Shown: piece by piece, positions 31,875-40,371 of the stretch
Layout of the letters: every line of letters begins with the position of its first letter
Numbering within the stretch: the first letter of the stretch is position 1
Assembly (NCBI RefSeq): GCF_014192015.1
Contig: NZ_JACHXJ010000002.1
Location: 434,001 to 498,000 of the forward strand
DNA from: Paenibacillus rhizosphaerae
Lineage (GTDB): Bacteria; Bacillota; Bacilli; Paenibacillales; Paenibacillaceae
Direction of reading: 5' to 3'
Length of the DNA: 64,000 bases
The notes under the pieces: generated by a model
Told to the model about the DNA's origin: nothing
The model's input: only the letters and a program-made list of their open reading frames with translations
Databases searched by the model: none
Translations under genes and position numbers: made by a program

Positions 31875-32843
31875 TTGAAACTGGGAGTATTTATGGTATT
31901 GTTTGGTGGACGCAAACTGGAGGACGCTTTGGATTATGTCGTCTCCAAAGGATTGAAGGCTGTTGAAATCGGAACTGGGGGCAATCCCGGCAACACGCAC
32001 TGCAAGCCGGCGGAGCTGCTGAAGGACGAAGCCGCATTAAAGCAGTTCAAGGATGCGATCGAATCCCGCGGCCTGACGATCAGCTCGCTGAGCTGCCATG
32101 GCAACCCGCTGCATCCGCAGAAGCATCTGGCTCAAGCCGACCACGAGGATTTCGTAAACTCGGTGCTGCTGGCTGAGAAATTGGGCGTTGAAGTGGTAAC
32201 CACGTTCTCCGGATGCCCTGGCGACCATGAGGATGCCAAATATCCGAACTGGCCGGTTGCGCCTTGGCCAAACGATTACCAGGAAGTGCTCGCATGGCAG
32301 TGGGAGAACAAAGTCATCCCTTACTGGACCGAACAAGCGAAGTTTGCCAAAGAGCATAACGTAAAAATCGCGCTGGAGCTCCACGGCGGATTCTCGGTGC
32401 ACACGCCTGCGACGCTGCTCCGCCTGCGTGAAGCGGCCGGCGAAACGATCGGCGCCAACCTGGATCCGAGCCACATGTGGTGGCAGGGCATCGATCCGGT
32501 GCAGGCGATCCACATTTTGGGCCGTGAAGGTGCGATCCATCACTTCCACGCGAAGGATACCGTTATCGATCCGATCAACGTCAACAAATACGGCCTGACC
32601 GATATGCAGTCCTACACGAACATGCTGGACCGCGCTTGGCAGTTCCGCAGCGTAGGCTACGGCCACGACGTGAAAACATGGGCTGACATTATCAGCGCAC
32701 TGCGCCTCGTCGGCTATGATTATGTTGTCAGCATCGAGCATGAAGACGGCCTGATGTCTGTTGAAGAAGGCTTCTCCAAAGCCGTTCAAAACCTGCAGCA
32801 AGTACTTATCGAAGAGCCACTCGGCGAGATGTGGTGGGTCTAG
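31875..32843 (+). CDS. Sugar phosphate isomerase/epimerase family protein (cluster gene 4)
   Basis: A 322-residue AP-endonuclease-2-fold barrel, longer than gene 2. Metal-ligand strands are IALELHGGF, NLDPSHMWWQG, HFHAKDT and SIEHEDG; FSGCPGDHEDA is a block seen in a subgroup that accompanies ThuA genes. It begins with TTG after GGAGGAG. The next gene starts 12 bases downstream. Likely acts on a keto-sugar or related cyclic sugar; exact reaction unknown. Confidence 0.9.
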   Translation: MKLGVFMVLFGGRKLEDALDYVVSKGLKAVEIGTGGNPGNTHCKPAELLKDEAALKQFKDAIESRGLTISSLSCHGNPLHPQKHLAQADHEDFVNSVLLAEKLGVEVVTTFSGCPGDHEDAKYPNWPVAPWPNDYQEVLAWQWENKVIPYWTEQAKFAKEHNVKIALELHGGFSVHTPATLLRLREAAGETIGANLDPSHMWWQGIDPVQAIHILGREGAIHHFHAKDTVIDPINVNKYGLTDMQSYTNMLDRAWQFRSVGYGHDVKTWADIISALRLVGYDYVVSIEHEDGLMSVEEGFSKAVQNLQQVLIEEPLGEMWWV

Positions 32844-32855
32844 GGGGATAAATCA

Positions 32856-33587
32856 GTGATTAATGTAACCATTTGGAACGAATTCGTTCATGAAAATATT
32901 CACGACGAAGTGAAGGCAGTCTATCCGGAAGGCATTCATGCCGCGCTGGCAGCGGGGCTGGACGGCAACGGCTTTGCGATTACAACGGCGACGCTGGACC
33001 AGCCGGAGCATGGTTTGACCGAAGAAGTGCTGAATGCCACAGACGTGCTTGTATGGTGGGGCCATATGGCCCACGACCAAGTCAGCGACGAGGTGGTGGC
33101 GCGTGTCGTAAAACGCGTGCTTGGCGGCATGGGCCTCATCGTGCTGCACTCCGGCCATTTCTCCAAACCGTTTAAAGCGTTGATGGGAACCTCCTGCGAT
33201 CTCAAATGGAGAGAAGCCGGAGAGCAGGAAATCATTTGGAACGTGAACCCGTCCCATCCGATTTCCATGGGCATTGACGCCAAGATTATCCTCGAGCATG
33301 AGGAAATGTACGGCGAATTTTTCGATATTCCGGCTCCGGATGAGCTCGTGTTTATTAGTAATTTCGAAGGCGGCGAAGTGTTCAGAAGCGGGTGCACCTT
33401 CCGCAGAGGCCAAGGGAAGATCTTCTATTTCCGTCCGGGCCATGAGACGTTCCCGACTTATTACCAGCCGGAAATTCTGAAAGTCATCGCCAACGCGATC
33501 AACTGGGCGTATCCTCTCCAAACTTCGGCTCCGGTATTCGGCAACATGCAGCCGGTCAGAGAGCTGAAGCCGGCGGCAGTATTGTAA
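32856..33587 (+). CDS. ThuA domain-containing protein (cluster gene 5)
   Basis: A 243-residue protein of the ThuA family (class I glutamine-amidotransferase-like fold) known from trehalose utilisation. Typical parts are [15 protein letters not shown] at the start, [15 protein letters not shown], the conserved [14 protein letters not shown], and [16 protein letters not shown]. The catalytic role of ThuA proteins is still unclear; work on trehalose and sucrose catabolism links them to 3-keto-disaccharides. GTG start; last gene of the operon, before a strong terminator. Confidence 0.92.
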   Translation: MINVTIWNEFVHENIHDEVKAVYPEGIHAALAAGLDGNGFAITTATLDQPEHGLTEEVLNATDVLVWWGHMAHDQVSDEVVARVVKRVLGGMGLIVLHSGHFSKPFKALMGTSCDLKWREAGEQEIIWNVNPSHPISMGIDAKIILEHEEMYGEFFDIPAPDELVFISNFEGGEVFRSGCTFRRGQGKIFYFRPGHETFPTYYQPEILKVIANAINWAYPLQTSAPVFGNMQPVRELKPAAVL

Positions 33588-33609
33588 GTATTCGCAAGGC
33601 ACAGCAGCC

Positions 33610-33641
33610 AAAAGCGGCGGTTCAACCGCCGCTTTTTTTTT
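33610..33641 (+). terminator. Terminator of the ThuA operon
   Basis: AAAGCGGCGGTT pairs with AACCGCCGCTTT, followed by a nine-base T run. Confidence 0.94.
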
Positions 33642-33874
33642 GCTTGTTTGCAGAGCATGCATGATTTTCGGACTGTCTGCAAATTAGTGGATCAGTATGG
33701 GACCAGCAAGGAATCGGGAGTCTCGTTTTGAAAGGGAATGAACATTTGTGGAGCTTTCCAGCGGTTGTCTTGTTTCATTTTGCACAAAAATGTGTTAAAA
33801 TGAAATGTACTAACTTAATGTAAGCGTTCATGAGACGTAACTGTTTACATGGATTCTGTAAAGAGGTGAAGATC

Positions 33875-34195
33875 ATGAATCAACAACAATTTAGCATGTG
33901 TCCGCGATTCGAAAATGCTTTCTCCATACTAGGAAAACGCTGGAACGGCTTGATCGTTTTTTCCCTGATGGATGGTCCGAAACGGTTCAAGGATATATCG
34001 AATTTGATCCCTTCGATGAGTGATAAGATGCTGTCCGAACGCATGAAAGACTTGGAAACCGAAGGCATTCTGGTTCGGCACGTTTATCCGGAAACGCCTG
34101 TCCGTATCGAATATGAGCTGACGGATAAAGGCCGGGCGCTGCGTCCCGTTATGGAGCAGGTTCAAGAGTGGGCAGAGCAGTGGGTTGAGCTGTAA
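33875..34195 (+). CDS. HxlR-family transcriptional regulator
   Basis: A 106-residue winged-helix regulator. SMCPRFENAFSILGKRWNGL has the family cysteine near the N-terminus that senses thiol stress in some members; RFKDISNLIPSMSDKMLSERM is the recognition helix and LTDKGRALRPV the wing. ATG 33875 follows AGAGGTGA. It stands alone, upstream of a terminator; no divergent target gene lies beside it, so its regulon cannot be inferred. Confidence 0.93.
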   Translation: MNQQQFSMCPRFENAFSILGKRWNGLIVFSLMDGPKRFKDISNLIPSMSDKMLSERMKDLETEGILVRHVYPETPVRIEYELTDKGRALRPVMEQVQEWAEQWVEL

Positions 34196-34237
34196 AACCG
34201 TCCGAAAAGTACGGTTCTACGGGAACCCGTTAACGAC

Positions 34238-34266
34238 AAACCTTCCTTCCATTAAGGAGGGTTTTT
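34238..34266 (+). terminator. Terminator after the HxlR gene
   Basis: AAACCTTCCTT pairs with AAGGAGGGTTT, followed by TT. Confidence 0.8.
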
Positions 34267-34359
34267 GTTAATTATAGGAAAAGACTTGCACCAAATGACG
34301 GAGTCTGTAGTATAATTGGTAAAAAACTGCCTTTTCGGCGTATAAGGAGGCGGATGACG

Positions 34360-35079
34360 ATGAGGAAGATCATACTCTCCCAGGGATTAGGGTACGGCAA
34401 GGACGATGTACACGAGCTTGAAAGCGCTTCGGTCAAGGTTCGGGGCATTTACGACAAGACGCTCAGCATGCTGTGCCGGTATTGGCCGGAATCGATTTGG
34501 AAACGCTGGACCATAGACAGGCCTGCTCAGGTGTCGCCTGCCGACGAAGACAAAGACAAGAGCAGTATGATTTTTCAGAAATGGATTCAAGGCCCTACGG
34601 GCTGGAAATGCATCGGGTGTGAGCGGCATAATGTCGAGAGCCTTGAAGCGAACCCTACCTCAGACGGAACCTCCAAGCATGAATACATCTTTCACAACGG
34701 TCGGGTGCAGAGCATGCTGCTGCAGGTCATCATCTGGTCTCAGTACGAAGAAATCACCATGTTCCACCCCTTTCTCGGCGACACTCCTTTTTTCACAGAA
34801 GAAGAACTGGAGGTCATCTCCACTTATTTTGTGCCTACCTATGTTCATGAAGCCCCTCTGATCCAGCTTGGCAAAAGTTACAAGAAGCACAACGCGAAAT
34901 TTCCGATCTACCAGGAATATATATCGGCTCCGCCGCTGATGCTGCAGTTTGGGGGCGAGGTGCTGGAAGGCACGTGGATGACAGGCGTATACGTGGATCA
35001 GGCGAATTTTCTCGGTTTGGGCCCTTATTTGAAAAATACCGATGGTACCCGGACGTTTATGGAGCCTCTGATCGATTAA
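34360..35079 (+). CDS. Conserved protein of unknown function
   Basis: A 239-residue soluble protein with no signal peptide or transmembrane helix and no motif I recognise. It has a CIGCERH pair of cysteines (CxxC) near residue 86, possibly metal-binding, and a hydrophobic C-terminal region. The second ATG (34360) is favoured because AAGGAGG lies nine bases before it, against three for the first. No neighbour suggests a function; the gene after it is a lipoprotein with its own ribosome site 130 bases away. Confidence 0.75.
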   Translation: MRKIILSQGLGYGKDDVHELESASVKVRGIYDKTLSMLCRYWPESIWKRWTIDRPAQVSPADEDKDKSSMIFQKWIQGPTGWKCIGCERHNVESLEANPTSDGTSKHEYIFHNGRVQSMLLQVIIWSQYEEITMFHPFLGDTPFFTEEELEVISTYFVPTYVHEAPLIQLGKSYKKHNAKFPIYQEYISAPPLMLQFGGEVLEGTWMTGVYVDQANFLGLGPYLKNTDGTRTFMEPLID

Positions 35080-35210
35080 AGGAAGGATCTGCCGGAATGC
35101 GCGGATTATGCGGACCCGGCTCGTATATGGTAAAATAGAGTCCTCAGGGGAGGGCTCTATTTGCGTTTTGGAAGAGTCCTGCGAATTGCGGAAACAAAGG
35201 TGGTTATTCG

Positions 35211-35939
35211 ATGAGGAAGCCGGTTCTACAAGCTGCATTCATCATGTTGATCATAACAACGCTGCTGCTGACAGGCTGTAAACAAGCCGACCAGGAGGAG
35301 GCATCGGCTAACGTTTATTCGAATGACGTCAATGGGGAAGTCTCTCTCTCGGAAAAAGACGGTTTCTTCTCATCGGCGGTCATCCAAAATTTACAACAAT
35401 ATTTGCAACAGGGCGTGACGGTCCGGGAAGGGCTAAAGAGAAGCGGCATTGTCGGTTTCAGCGACAACGGCAGCGTCCTGACGATCAGCCAGGTGTCCCT
35501 GGATCCGTTATTTGAGTGGGCATTTGAAATCAATGGCAAGAAGCTGGGCAAGGATAACCTCGACACCGTGCTGCAGGAGCATGACGAAATTTCCATCAAC
35601 ATTCAGTACACCGATCCTAAAAAGGACGGAAAAGAAGCGAAGGCTCCCGAATTTGCGGTGCTGAAACTGGACGGCGGGTCGATGAAGCCTGATATGACAC
35701 ATTCCTACGTATATCCGTACACCGCGAATCAAAGCGTTCGGGACGTCTTGGCTTACAGCGGCTTCGTCAAGCTGACGGATAATAAAATGTACGTGGACAC
35801 CGTTCAGGGATACAGTCCCAAATCGGTGGAGAAGTGGGTCGTCAAGGTGAACGGGAAGGAACTGGTGGATAGCGGTTTGGAAATGAAGCTGACACCGCAG
35901 GACGAAGTGGAAATCAGGCTGGAGCGGGCAAGCGTATGA
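35211..35939 (+). CDS. Lipoprotein with two related C-terminal repeats
   Basis: A 242-residue lipoprotein: hydrophobic signal with lipobox LTGC (Cys about residue 23). Two related segments follow, WAFEINGKKLGKDNLDTVLQ and WVVKVNGKELVDSGLEMKLT, each ending in a DEISI/DEVEI strand, and each preceded by a VREGLKRSG or VRDVLAYSG helix. This resembles the DUF4430/transcobalamin C-terminal beta-grasp domain in duplicate. Surface location is expected; the ligand is unknown. Confidence 0.76.
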   Translation: MRKPVLQAAFIMLIITTLLLTGCKQADQEEASANVYSNDVNGEVSLSEKDGFFSSAVIQNLQQYLQQGVTVREGLKRSGIVGFSDNGSVLTISQVSLDPLFEWAFEINGKKLGKDNLDTVLQEHDEISINIQYTDPKKDGKEAKAPEFAVLKLDGGSMKPDMTHSYVYPYTANQSVRDVLAYSGFVKLTDNKMYVDTVQGYSPKSVEKWVVKVNGKELVDSGLEMKLTPQDEVEIRLERASV

Positions 35940-36026
35940 TGGACAAGCTGAACCAGGCTGACATCTAATTTGATATGAACGCCTAGGTTTAATGATACAT
36001 GTCGTGTGTAGAAGGAAGGGTAACCC

Positions 36027-36509
36027 ATGTGGATGAATGAGAAGATCAAGGCGTCAGAAGTGGAATTAACCGGCTTGAACGGCGAGGATATCGGGATCCT
36101 CCCGACTAAGGAAGCATTGGCCATGGCCCGCAGGCTGAAAGTGGACCTCGTCTGCACGTCGCTGATGAGCAGTCCGCCGCCGTGCCGGCTGGTGGCTGCC
36201 GCCGACGCCAAGAAGGAAGCCCAGGAAGCCAAAGCCAAATCTCCCGACCGGGTGGTAAAGGTGAAGGAGATCCGGCTGACCCCAAACATCGAGGAGCATG
36301 ATCTGGACACCAAAAAGCAGCAGGCTGCGCGAATATTAAAGGCGGGAAATGCGGTCATGCTGGTGGTCCGGGTGCAAGGCAAGGAGGGCGCCGCCGCCAA
36401 AGCTTTGCTGGAGGACCTCATTCGGGAATTGAAGGAGTGGGGCCGCGCCAAAACAGGGATCCAAGTGAGCGGCAAGCAGGCTGCCGTACAGATCGATCCG
36501 GTCGCATAA
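36027..36509 (+). CDS. Diverged translation initiation factor IF-3 paralogue
   Basis: A 160-residue protein with the two-domain layout of IF-3: N-domain beginning NEKIKASEVELTGLNGEDIG and PPPCRLV (the PPxCR of IF-3), a helical linker, and C-domain VKEIRLTPNIEEHDLDTK. It is diverged: the N-domain ending loses the DYGK after CR, and the FRGR ribosome-contact loop of the C-domain is VQGK. Conserved IF-3 arginines are thus missing. It is not next to rpmI/rplT, the usual place of infC, so the housekeeping gene is elsewhere. A specialised ribosome-binding role is possible. Confidence 0.85.
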   Translation: MWMNEKIKASEVELTGLNGEDIGILPTKEALAMARRLKVDLVCTSLMSSPPPCRLVAAADAKKEAQEAKAKSPDRVVKVKEIRLTPNIEEHDLDTKKQQAARILKAGNAVMLVVRVQGKEGAAAKALLEDLIRELKEWGRAKTGIQVSGKQAAVQIDPVA

Positions 36510-36518
36510 CAAGAGGAC

Positions 36519-36562
36519 AAAAGCCCCCGGGCGCCGATAAATTCAGGCACCCAGGGGCTTTT
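36519..36562. terminator. Bidirectional terminator between the IF-3 paralogue and TIM-barrel paralogue 2
   Basis: AAAAGCCCC plus GGGCGCC pairs with GGCACCC plus GGGGCTTTT (one mismatch and a bulge). Confidence 0.86.
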
Positions 36563-36574
36563 CTGCGGTTCGGT

Positions 36575-37459
36575 CTAGTCTATAAGCGATCTCCAGCCGT
36601 CGAGGTCGTGAACGGACACCCCTGCGAATGAGGCGTTGACCTGAGCCATCTCCTGCAGCTTGCCCAGCTGGGAATCCATATAGGCTTTTCCTTCCTCATA
36701 GAAGGTAATAAATTCGCCTTCGCTGCTCGGCTTCGTTTCGACGGAAGCAAAGGCCGGCTTGCCGAGATAGTTTGCCTCTTCCAGTTCGCGTTTGGCGGTG
36801 CTGTAGATGCCGTCAGCGGTATCCCGGTAGGACATGATCGCAACCGCGTCATATTGGCTGATCATGAAGCGGCTCAGCGTGCTTGTTCCGTCCGCTGTCG
36901 TATAGTTGCAGAGCCAAAACGGAATATCGGCGGCAACTGGCAAATTCATTTCACGCACATTATCGGTTAAATACCGGACGTTCTCCTGCCATTGGCGGAT
37001 GACCGAGGTCTGGTCCGACTTCCATTGAGGCAGCACGTGGGGTTCAATATCGACATGAACGCCCTGGAACTTCTCGTCCTCTGCAGCGCCGTTCTGGTAC
37101 GCCTTCACCCATTCGAGGAAGCTTGTGATTTTGTAACGTTCCGAGGTAAGTCCCCAGGACGGGGCGCCGCTGAGCGCATCGACCCGGATATCCAAAGCTC
37201 CGGCCTGCTTAATGAAGCTCTTATAGTAGGAAGCAGGAATATCGCTGTTGGTCTGGAGATAAATCGTACGGACTCCGTGATCGGCCGAAAATTTCAGCAT
37301 CTCCTTGGCTTCCGTCTTGATCAGAACCGTGTTCCACAGCCAGGTGGCTTTGGTGTAACCTTCCGCTTTAGCCTCGTTTCCGGGGAAGAGACCCGCGGCA
37401 AACCATAATACAACGAAGGCGGCAATCCATCCTGAACGCAATGAATATTTACTTGACAT
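36575..37459 (-). CDS. Secreted TIM-barrel-like protein, paralogue 2
   Basis: A 294-residue protein with a cleavable-looking signal (hydrophobic residues about 12-25, then AKAEG). It is a clear paralogue of the protein at 17106-18020: ATWLWNTVLI, GVHVDIEPH, ADIPFWLCN and ISQYDAVAIMSYRD match the corresponding blocks. The D-x-E of VDIEP and the MSYRD strand suggest a glycosidase-like (beta/alpha)8 fold with an acidic catalytic pair. Unlike its paralogue, it stands alone, with a gene-free 438-base upstream region. Confidence 0.72.
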   Translation of the reverse strand: MSSKYSLRSGWIAAFVVLWFAAGLFPGNEAKAEGYTKATWLWNTVLIKTEAKEMLKFSADHGVRTIYLQTNSDIPASYYKSFIKQAGALDIRVDALSGAPSWGLTSERYKITSFLEWVKAYQNGAAEDEKFQGVHVDIEPHVLPQWKSDQTSVIRQWQENVRYLTDNVREMNLPVAADIPFWLCNYTTADGTSTLSRFMISQYDAVAIMSYRDTADGIYSTAKRELEEANYLGKPAFASVETKPSSEGEFITFYEEGKAYMDSQLGKLQEMAQVNASFAGVSVHDLDGWRSLID

Positions 37460-37897
37460 GACAATCGATACACTCCTTTATGTGATATGCGGTACTACCT
37501 GATTCGATGGACCCTCTTTCACGACAAACACGATTCCTTATGACCAGATCTGGCAGCGGGTAATGCTAATGATGTTCCTGGTATTGGCGGATCTCAGTCC
37601 TCCTTACAAGGATCTGTAGTCTGATAGCAGGCCCACGACATGATAGGTAGATCTGCGTAGTTGATGAGTCCTTGGAAATAGGTGCTATCCAATTGATCGG
37701 TTCTTTATTCCGCATTATATATAGGTCTTTAGAATCATTTAATAGTATATGAAGAAAGCGCTTTAATGAATATAGGTATTTGGAAGGGTGGAAAGAGAAA
37801 AATTAGAGGATGGTAGAAAGGAATCGAAGCCATACAGCCTCCTTTTAGCCAATGAAAAACCCCCTGCGTTGCTCGCAGAGGGAAGTGATGATTTCTC
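37460..37897. other. Gene-free region upstream of TIM-barrel paralogue 2
   Basis: No credible gene. On the minus strand a TATAAT lies near 37720, which would give a leader of about 250 bases. AGGAGG near 37601 has no matching open frame. AAAGCGCTTT at 37755-37764 is a palindromic cre-like sequence. An AGTACCGC near 37490 recalls a T-box but the rest of that motif is absent. Confidence 0.4.
37755..37764. promoter_or_regulatory. Possible CcpA cre core
   Basis: AAAGCGCTTT matches the centre of the CcpA consensus TGWAANCGNTNWCA; the flanks agree partly. It lies about 295 bases upstream of paralogue 2. Confidence 0.35.
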
Positions 37898-38614
37898 TTA
37901 GATCCGGCATATTTCTTTTGGGCAATGCTCACAGTGGCAGATGCCCTGCAGATGAGAGATGTCGTTAATGACAATCAGTCCGTCCACCATGTCCACGGCA
38001 CCGCATCTGCGGAGGTCGGCCAGCATCCGGTTCACGCTCTCGCGCGTAGCTCCGATCATGTTCGACAGATCCGTATTGGTGAGCTTTTTATGGATGATGA
38101 TGCGTCCTCCGGTATGTTCTCCGTACGTATTACCGAGCCGGATCAGCGTCGAGCAGAGCGCGCCGGGCTTGCCGTACATCATTAAATCCCGGAACTTGGT
38201 CTGCGTGAGCCGGTGATGGTTGCCCATCCATTTCATAAAATCCATCGCAAAAGTGCCGTCCTGGCAGATGAGAAATTCCATATCCTGCTGGTCGATCACG
38301 CCGATGATACTGTCCTCAAGCACCTCGGCGGTATAGCTGTGCGTACGGCTGCCGATCGGGTCGGCTTGACCGACGATATCACCGCTTGTATACATATAGA
38401 CGATAAGCTCTTTCCCTTCGACTGAGGATTTGCTTAATTTAACGCATCCGCTGTTGATATAATAAAATCTGTCCGCAGCATCCCCTTCCCAGAACAGGTG
38501 GGAACCCGCAGGCATTTTCATTTCCGTCATCATGGAAAGCATCCGTGTGAAGTTGGTGTCCGAGAAGCAGCATGTATTCCGGACCGTTTCCTCGAGTGCA
38601 GGCAGTGTGCTCAT
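37898..38614 (-). CDS. fnr: Fnr, oxygen-sensing Crp-family activator (Bacillus type)
   Basis: A 238-residue regulator: N-terminal beta-roll (SHLFWEGDAADRFYYINSG) and C-terminal HTH (LTNTDLSNMIGATRESVNRML). The last residues, GICHCEHCPKEICRI, hold Cys226, Cys228, Cys231 and Cys236. Cys228/231/236 have the 3- and 5-residue spacing of the [4Fe-4S] ligands of Bacillus Fnr, which also uses an Asp (Asp143 in FRDLMMYGK is a candidate). It should activate anaerobic genes when the cluster is intact. AAGGGG precedes the ATG. TGTGA-N6-TCACW sites occur upstream of hmp and of its own promoter. Confidence 0.92.
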   Translation of the reverse strand: MSTLPALEETVRNTCCFSDTNFTRMLSMMTEMKMPAGSHLFWEGDAADRFYYINSGCVKLSKSSVEGKELIVYMYTSGDIVGQADPIGSRTHSYTAEVLEDSIIGVIDQQDMEFLICQDGTFAMDFMKWMGNHHRLTQTKFRDLMMYGKPGALCSTLIRLGNTYGEHTGGRIIIHKKLTNTDLSNMIGATRESVNRMLADLRRCGAVDMVDGLIVINDISHLQGICHCEHCPKEICRI

Positions 38615-38661
38615 CGTTCATTTCCCCTTTTTGACTTGCTGTAATGATTGCCTTTATCCTC

Positions 38662-38667
38662 ATTATA
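38662..38667 (-). promoter_or_regulatory. Predicted fnr -10 element
   Basis: TATAAT on the minus strand about 47 bases before the fnr ATG. Confidence 0.45.
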
Positions 38668-38727
38668 GCGAGAATACGGGCGGCTGAGTGCGCGCCGGGC
38701 GGGCAAAAAGTGTCAAATTTCTAACAA

Positions 38728-38743
38728 TGTGATTATTTTCACT
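38728..38743. promoter_or_regulatory. Second Fnr-type site, between fnr and the sugar operon
   Basis: TGTGATTATTTTCACT fits TGTGA-N6-TCACW at every fixed position. It lies about 79 bases upstream of the predicted fnr start and about 85 bases upstream of that of the sugar operon, so neither is at the classical -41.5. Confidence 0.65.
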
Positions 38744-38785
38744 TGGTGTGGAGGATTTTCCCCCTTCATTAGCGGAATATTCTCC

Positions 38786-38814
38786 TTACGGATATGGCGG
38801 CCGCTTCTTATAAT
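38786..38814 (+). promoter_or_regulatory. Predicted promoter of the sugar ABC operon
   Basis: TATAAT at 38809-38814 with TTACGG at 38786-38791, spacing 17; the -35 is weak. Confidence 0.5.
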
Positions 38815-38852
38815 TAAGCATGTAAACCAGATTGCTAAGGGGGTTCAACCAG

Positions 38853-40244
38853 ATGAAGATGAAAAGAAGTTTGATGCTGCTGATCTCGTTATGCTTCGCG
38901 GCGTCGCTCGCGTTATCCGGTTGTGGAAGCGATAACAAATCGGCCGGAGAGACGGGCGGCGGTTCAGCAGGAACGGAACCGAAGACGGAGGAAGCGCAAA
39001 AGGCCGAACCGTTCGAGCTGACCCTGAGACATACGCAGGTTGGCCAGGACAAAGAGAAGCGTTTTGCCATTCTGCAGGACGTCGTGAAAAAGACGGAGGG
39101 CGAAATCGAGGGGTTAACGTTCAAGCTGGACGGAGTAGAGTCCGACGTCAACCGGAAAGAGAAGCTGCGCGGCGAAATGGCGGCAGGCAATCCGCCGGAT
39201 ATTTTCGACCTGTTTGGCAGCCCCGATTCCAAAGTGTACGCCAAGGAGGGTAAGCTGCTCGATTTGACGCCGATTATTGAAGAGCTGGGGATTAAGGATA
39301 AGTTCAGCTCGCTCGAGCCGTTCACTTACGAAGGAAAAGTCTACGGACTGCCGATCGGCGGATCCGGCGAAGGCTTCTTCTACAACAAGGAGTATTACGA
39401 TAAAAAGGGCTGGGCGCCGCCTAAAACGTTCGCCGAGCTGGAAGAGCAGCTGGCCGCAATCAAGGCCGACGGCAAGGTGCCCATGGCAGCAGCCTCCAAG
39501 GCAGGCTGGGTGCCGCTGATGCTGACCAACCATCTGTGGTCGCGCTACGCGGGACCGGACATTACAAACAAATTCGCTACCGGCGAAGCCAAATGGAACG
39601 ATCCGAACATGGTCAAGGCGTTTGCAAAGCATAAGGAATGGGTTGACAAGGGCTACTTCAAAAAGGGCGAGCTGGGCTTTGAATATGCCGAGTACACAAC
39701 CCAATTTACGAGCGGGGAAGCCATTTTGATGTATGACGGCACCTGGAAGTCTTCGGTGTTCAAGCAAGGGGAATCCGGTGCGGGCATGATCGGCAAAGTC
39801 GGCTTCTTCAACCTTCCGCCGGTGGACGGCGGCGTAGGCGATCAGACGGCGCTGATGCGCGACGTCAACAACGGCTACGGCTTCTCGTCCGCGGTCGCCA
39901 AGGATCCGCGCAAGCTGGAAGCGGTGAAAGTCTTTATCAAGAACATGTTCAATGAGGAAATGCAGATCCGCGGCTTGGTGGAAGACGGGGTCCTGCCGGC
40001 CATGAAGCTGGATGCGTCTGTGCTGGAGTCGAGCATTACCGACGATCTGATGAAGCAAATCGTCGACGTGTTGAACTCGGCCCAGTCCTCCTTCCCGGCA
40101 TTCGACTCGCTCGTGCAGGCCGACGTGACGACGGAAATCAGCAACATTCAAATCCAAAAGCTGATCGGCAACCAGACGACGTCTGAGAAGATGGGCGAAG
40201 CGCTCCAGAAGGCACAAGAGGAAGCGAATTCCTTGGAAGAATAA
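38853..40244 (+). CDS. Carbohydrate ABC transporter substrate-binding lipoprotein
   Basis: A 463-residue extracellular solute-binding protein (family 1) with lipobox LSGC. FDLFGSPDSKVYAKEGKLLD, YGLPIGGSGEGFFYNKEYYD and FTSGEAILMYDGTWKSS are typical of oligosaccharide-binding proteins. It delivers a sugar to the two permeases encoded after it. ATG 38853 follows AAGGGGG by nine bases. A partial terminator separates it from the permeases, which should give more binding protein than permease. Substrate suggested by nagZ downstream: a GlcNAc-containing glycan. Confidence 0.93.
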   Translation: MKMKRSLMLLISLCFAASLALSGCGSDNKSAGETGGGSAGTEPKTEEAQKAEPFELTLRHTQVGQDKEKRFAILQDVVKKTEGEIEGLTFKLDGVESDVNRKEKLRGEMAAGNPPDIFDLFGSPDSKVYAKEGKLLDLTPIIEELGIKDKFSSLEPFTYEGKVYGLPIGGSGEGFFYNKEYYDKKGWAPPKTFAELEEQLAAIKADGKVPMAAASKAGWVPLMLTNHLWSRYAGPDITNKFATGEAKWNDPNMVKAFAKHKEWVDKGYFKKGELGFEYAEYTTQFTSGEAILMYDGTWKSSVFKQGESGAGMIGKVGFFNLPPVDGGVGDQTALMRDVNNGYGFSSAVAKDPRKLEAVKVFIKNMFNEEMQIRGLVEDGVLPAMKLDASVLESSITDDLMKQIVDVLNSAQSSFPAFDSLVQADVTTEISNIQIQKLIGNQTTSEKMGEALQKAQEEANSLEE

Positions 40245-40257
40245 CGGCAAATGATGC

Positions 40258-40293
40258 GGTGTGCCTCGGGTCAAACCGGGGCACCTGTTTTTT
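40258..40293 (+). terminator. Partial terminator inside the sugar operon
   Basis: GGTGTGCCTCGG pairs with CCGGGGCACC around GTCAAA, followed by TGTTTTTT. Partial read-through would lower permease expression. Confidence 0.72.
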
Positions 40294-40371
40294 CGCAAAG
40301 CCCCTCGATTGGAGGGAGCATGACATTTTTTCGGGCGGACGACCACAAGCGCCCGCGTTGGGAGGAACTCC

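Noticed and set aside
37480..37500. AGGTAGTACCGC on the minus strand, recalling a T-box
   Set aside because: The full T-box sequence, stem I features and a terminator are missing, and the downstream gene is not an amino-acid gene.
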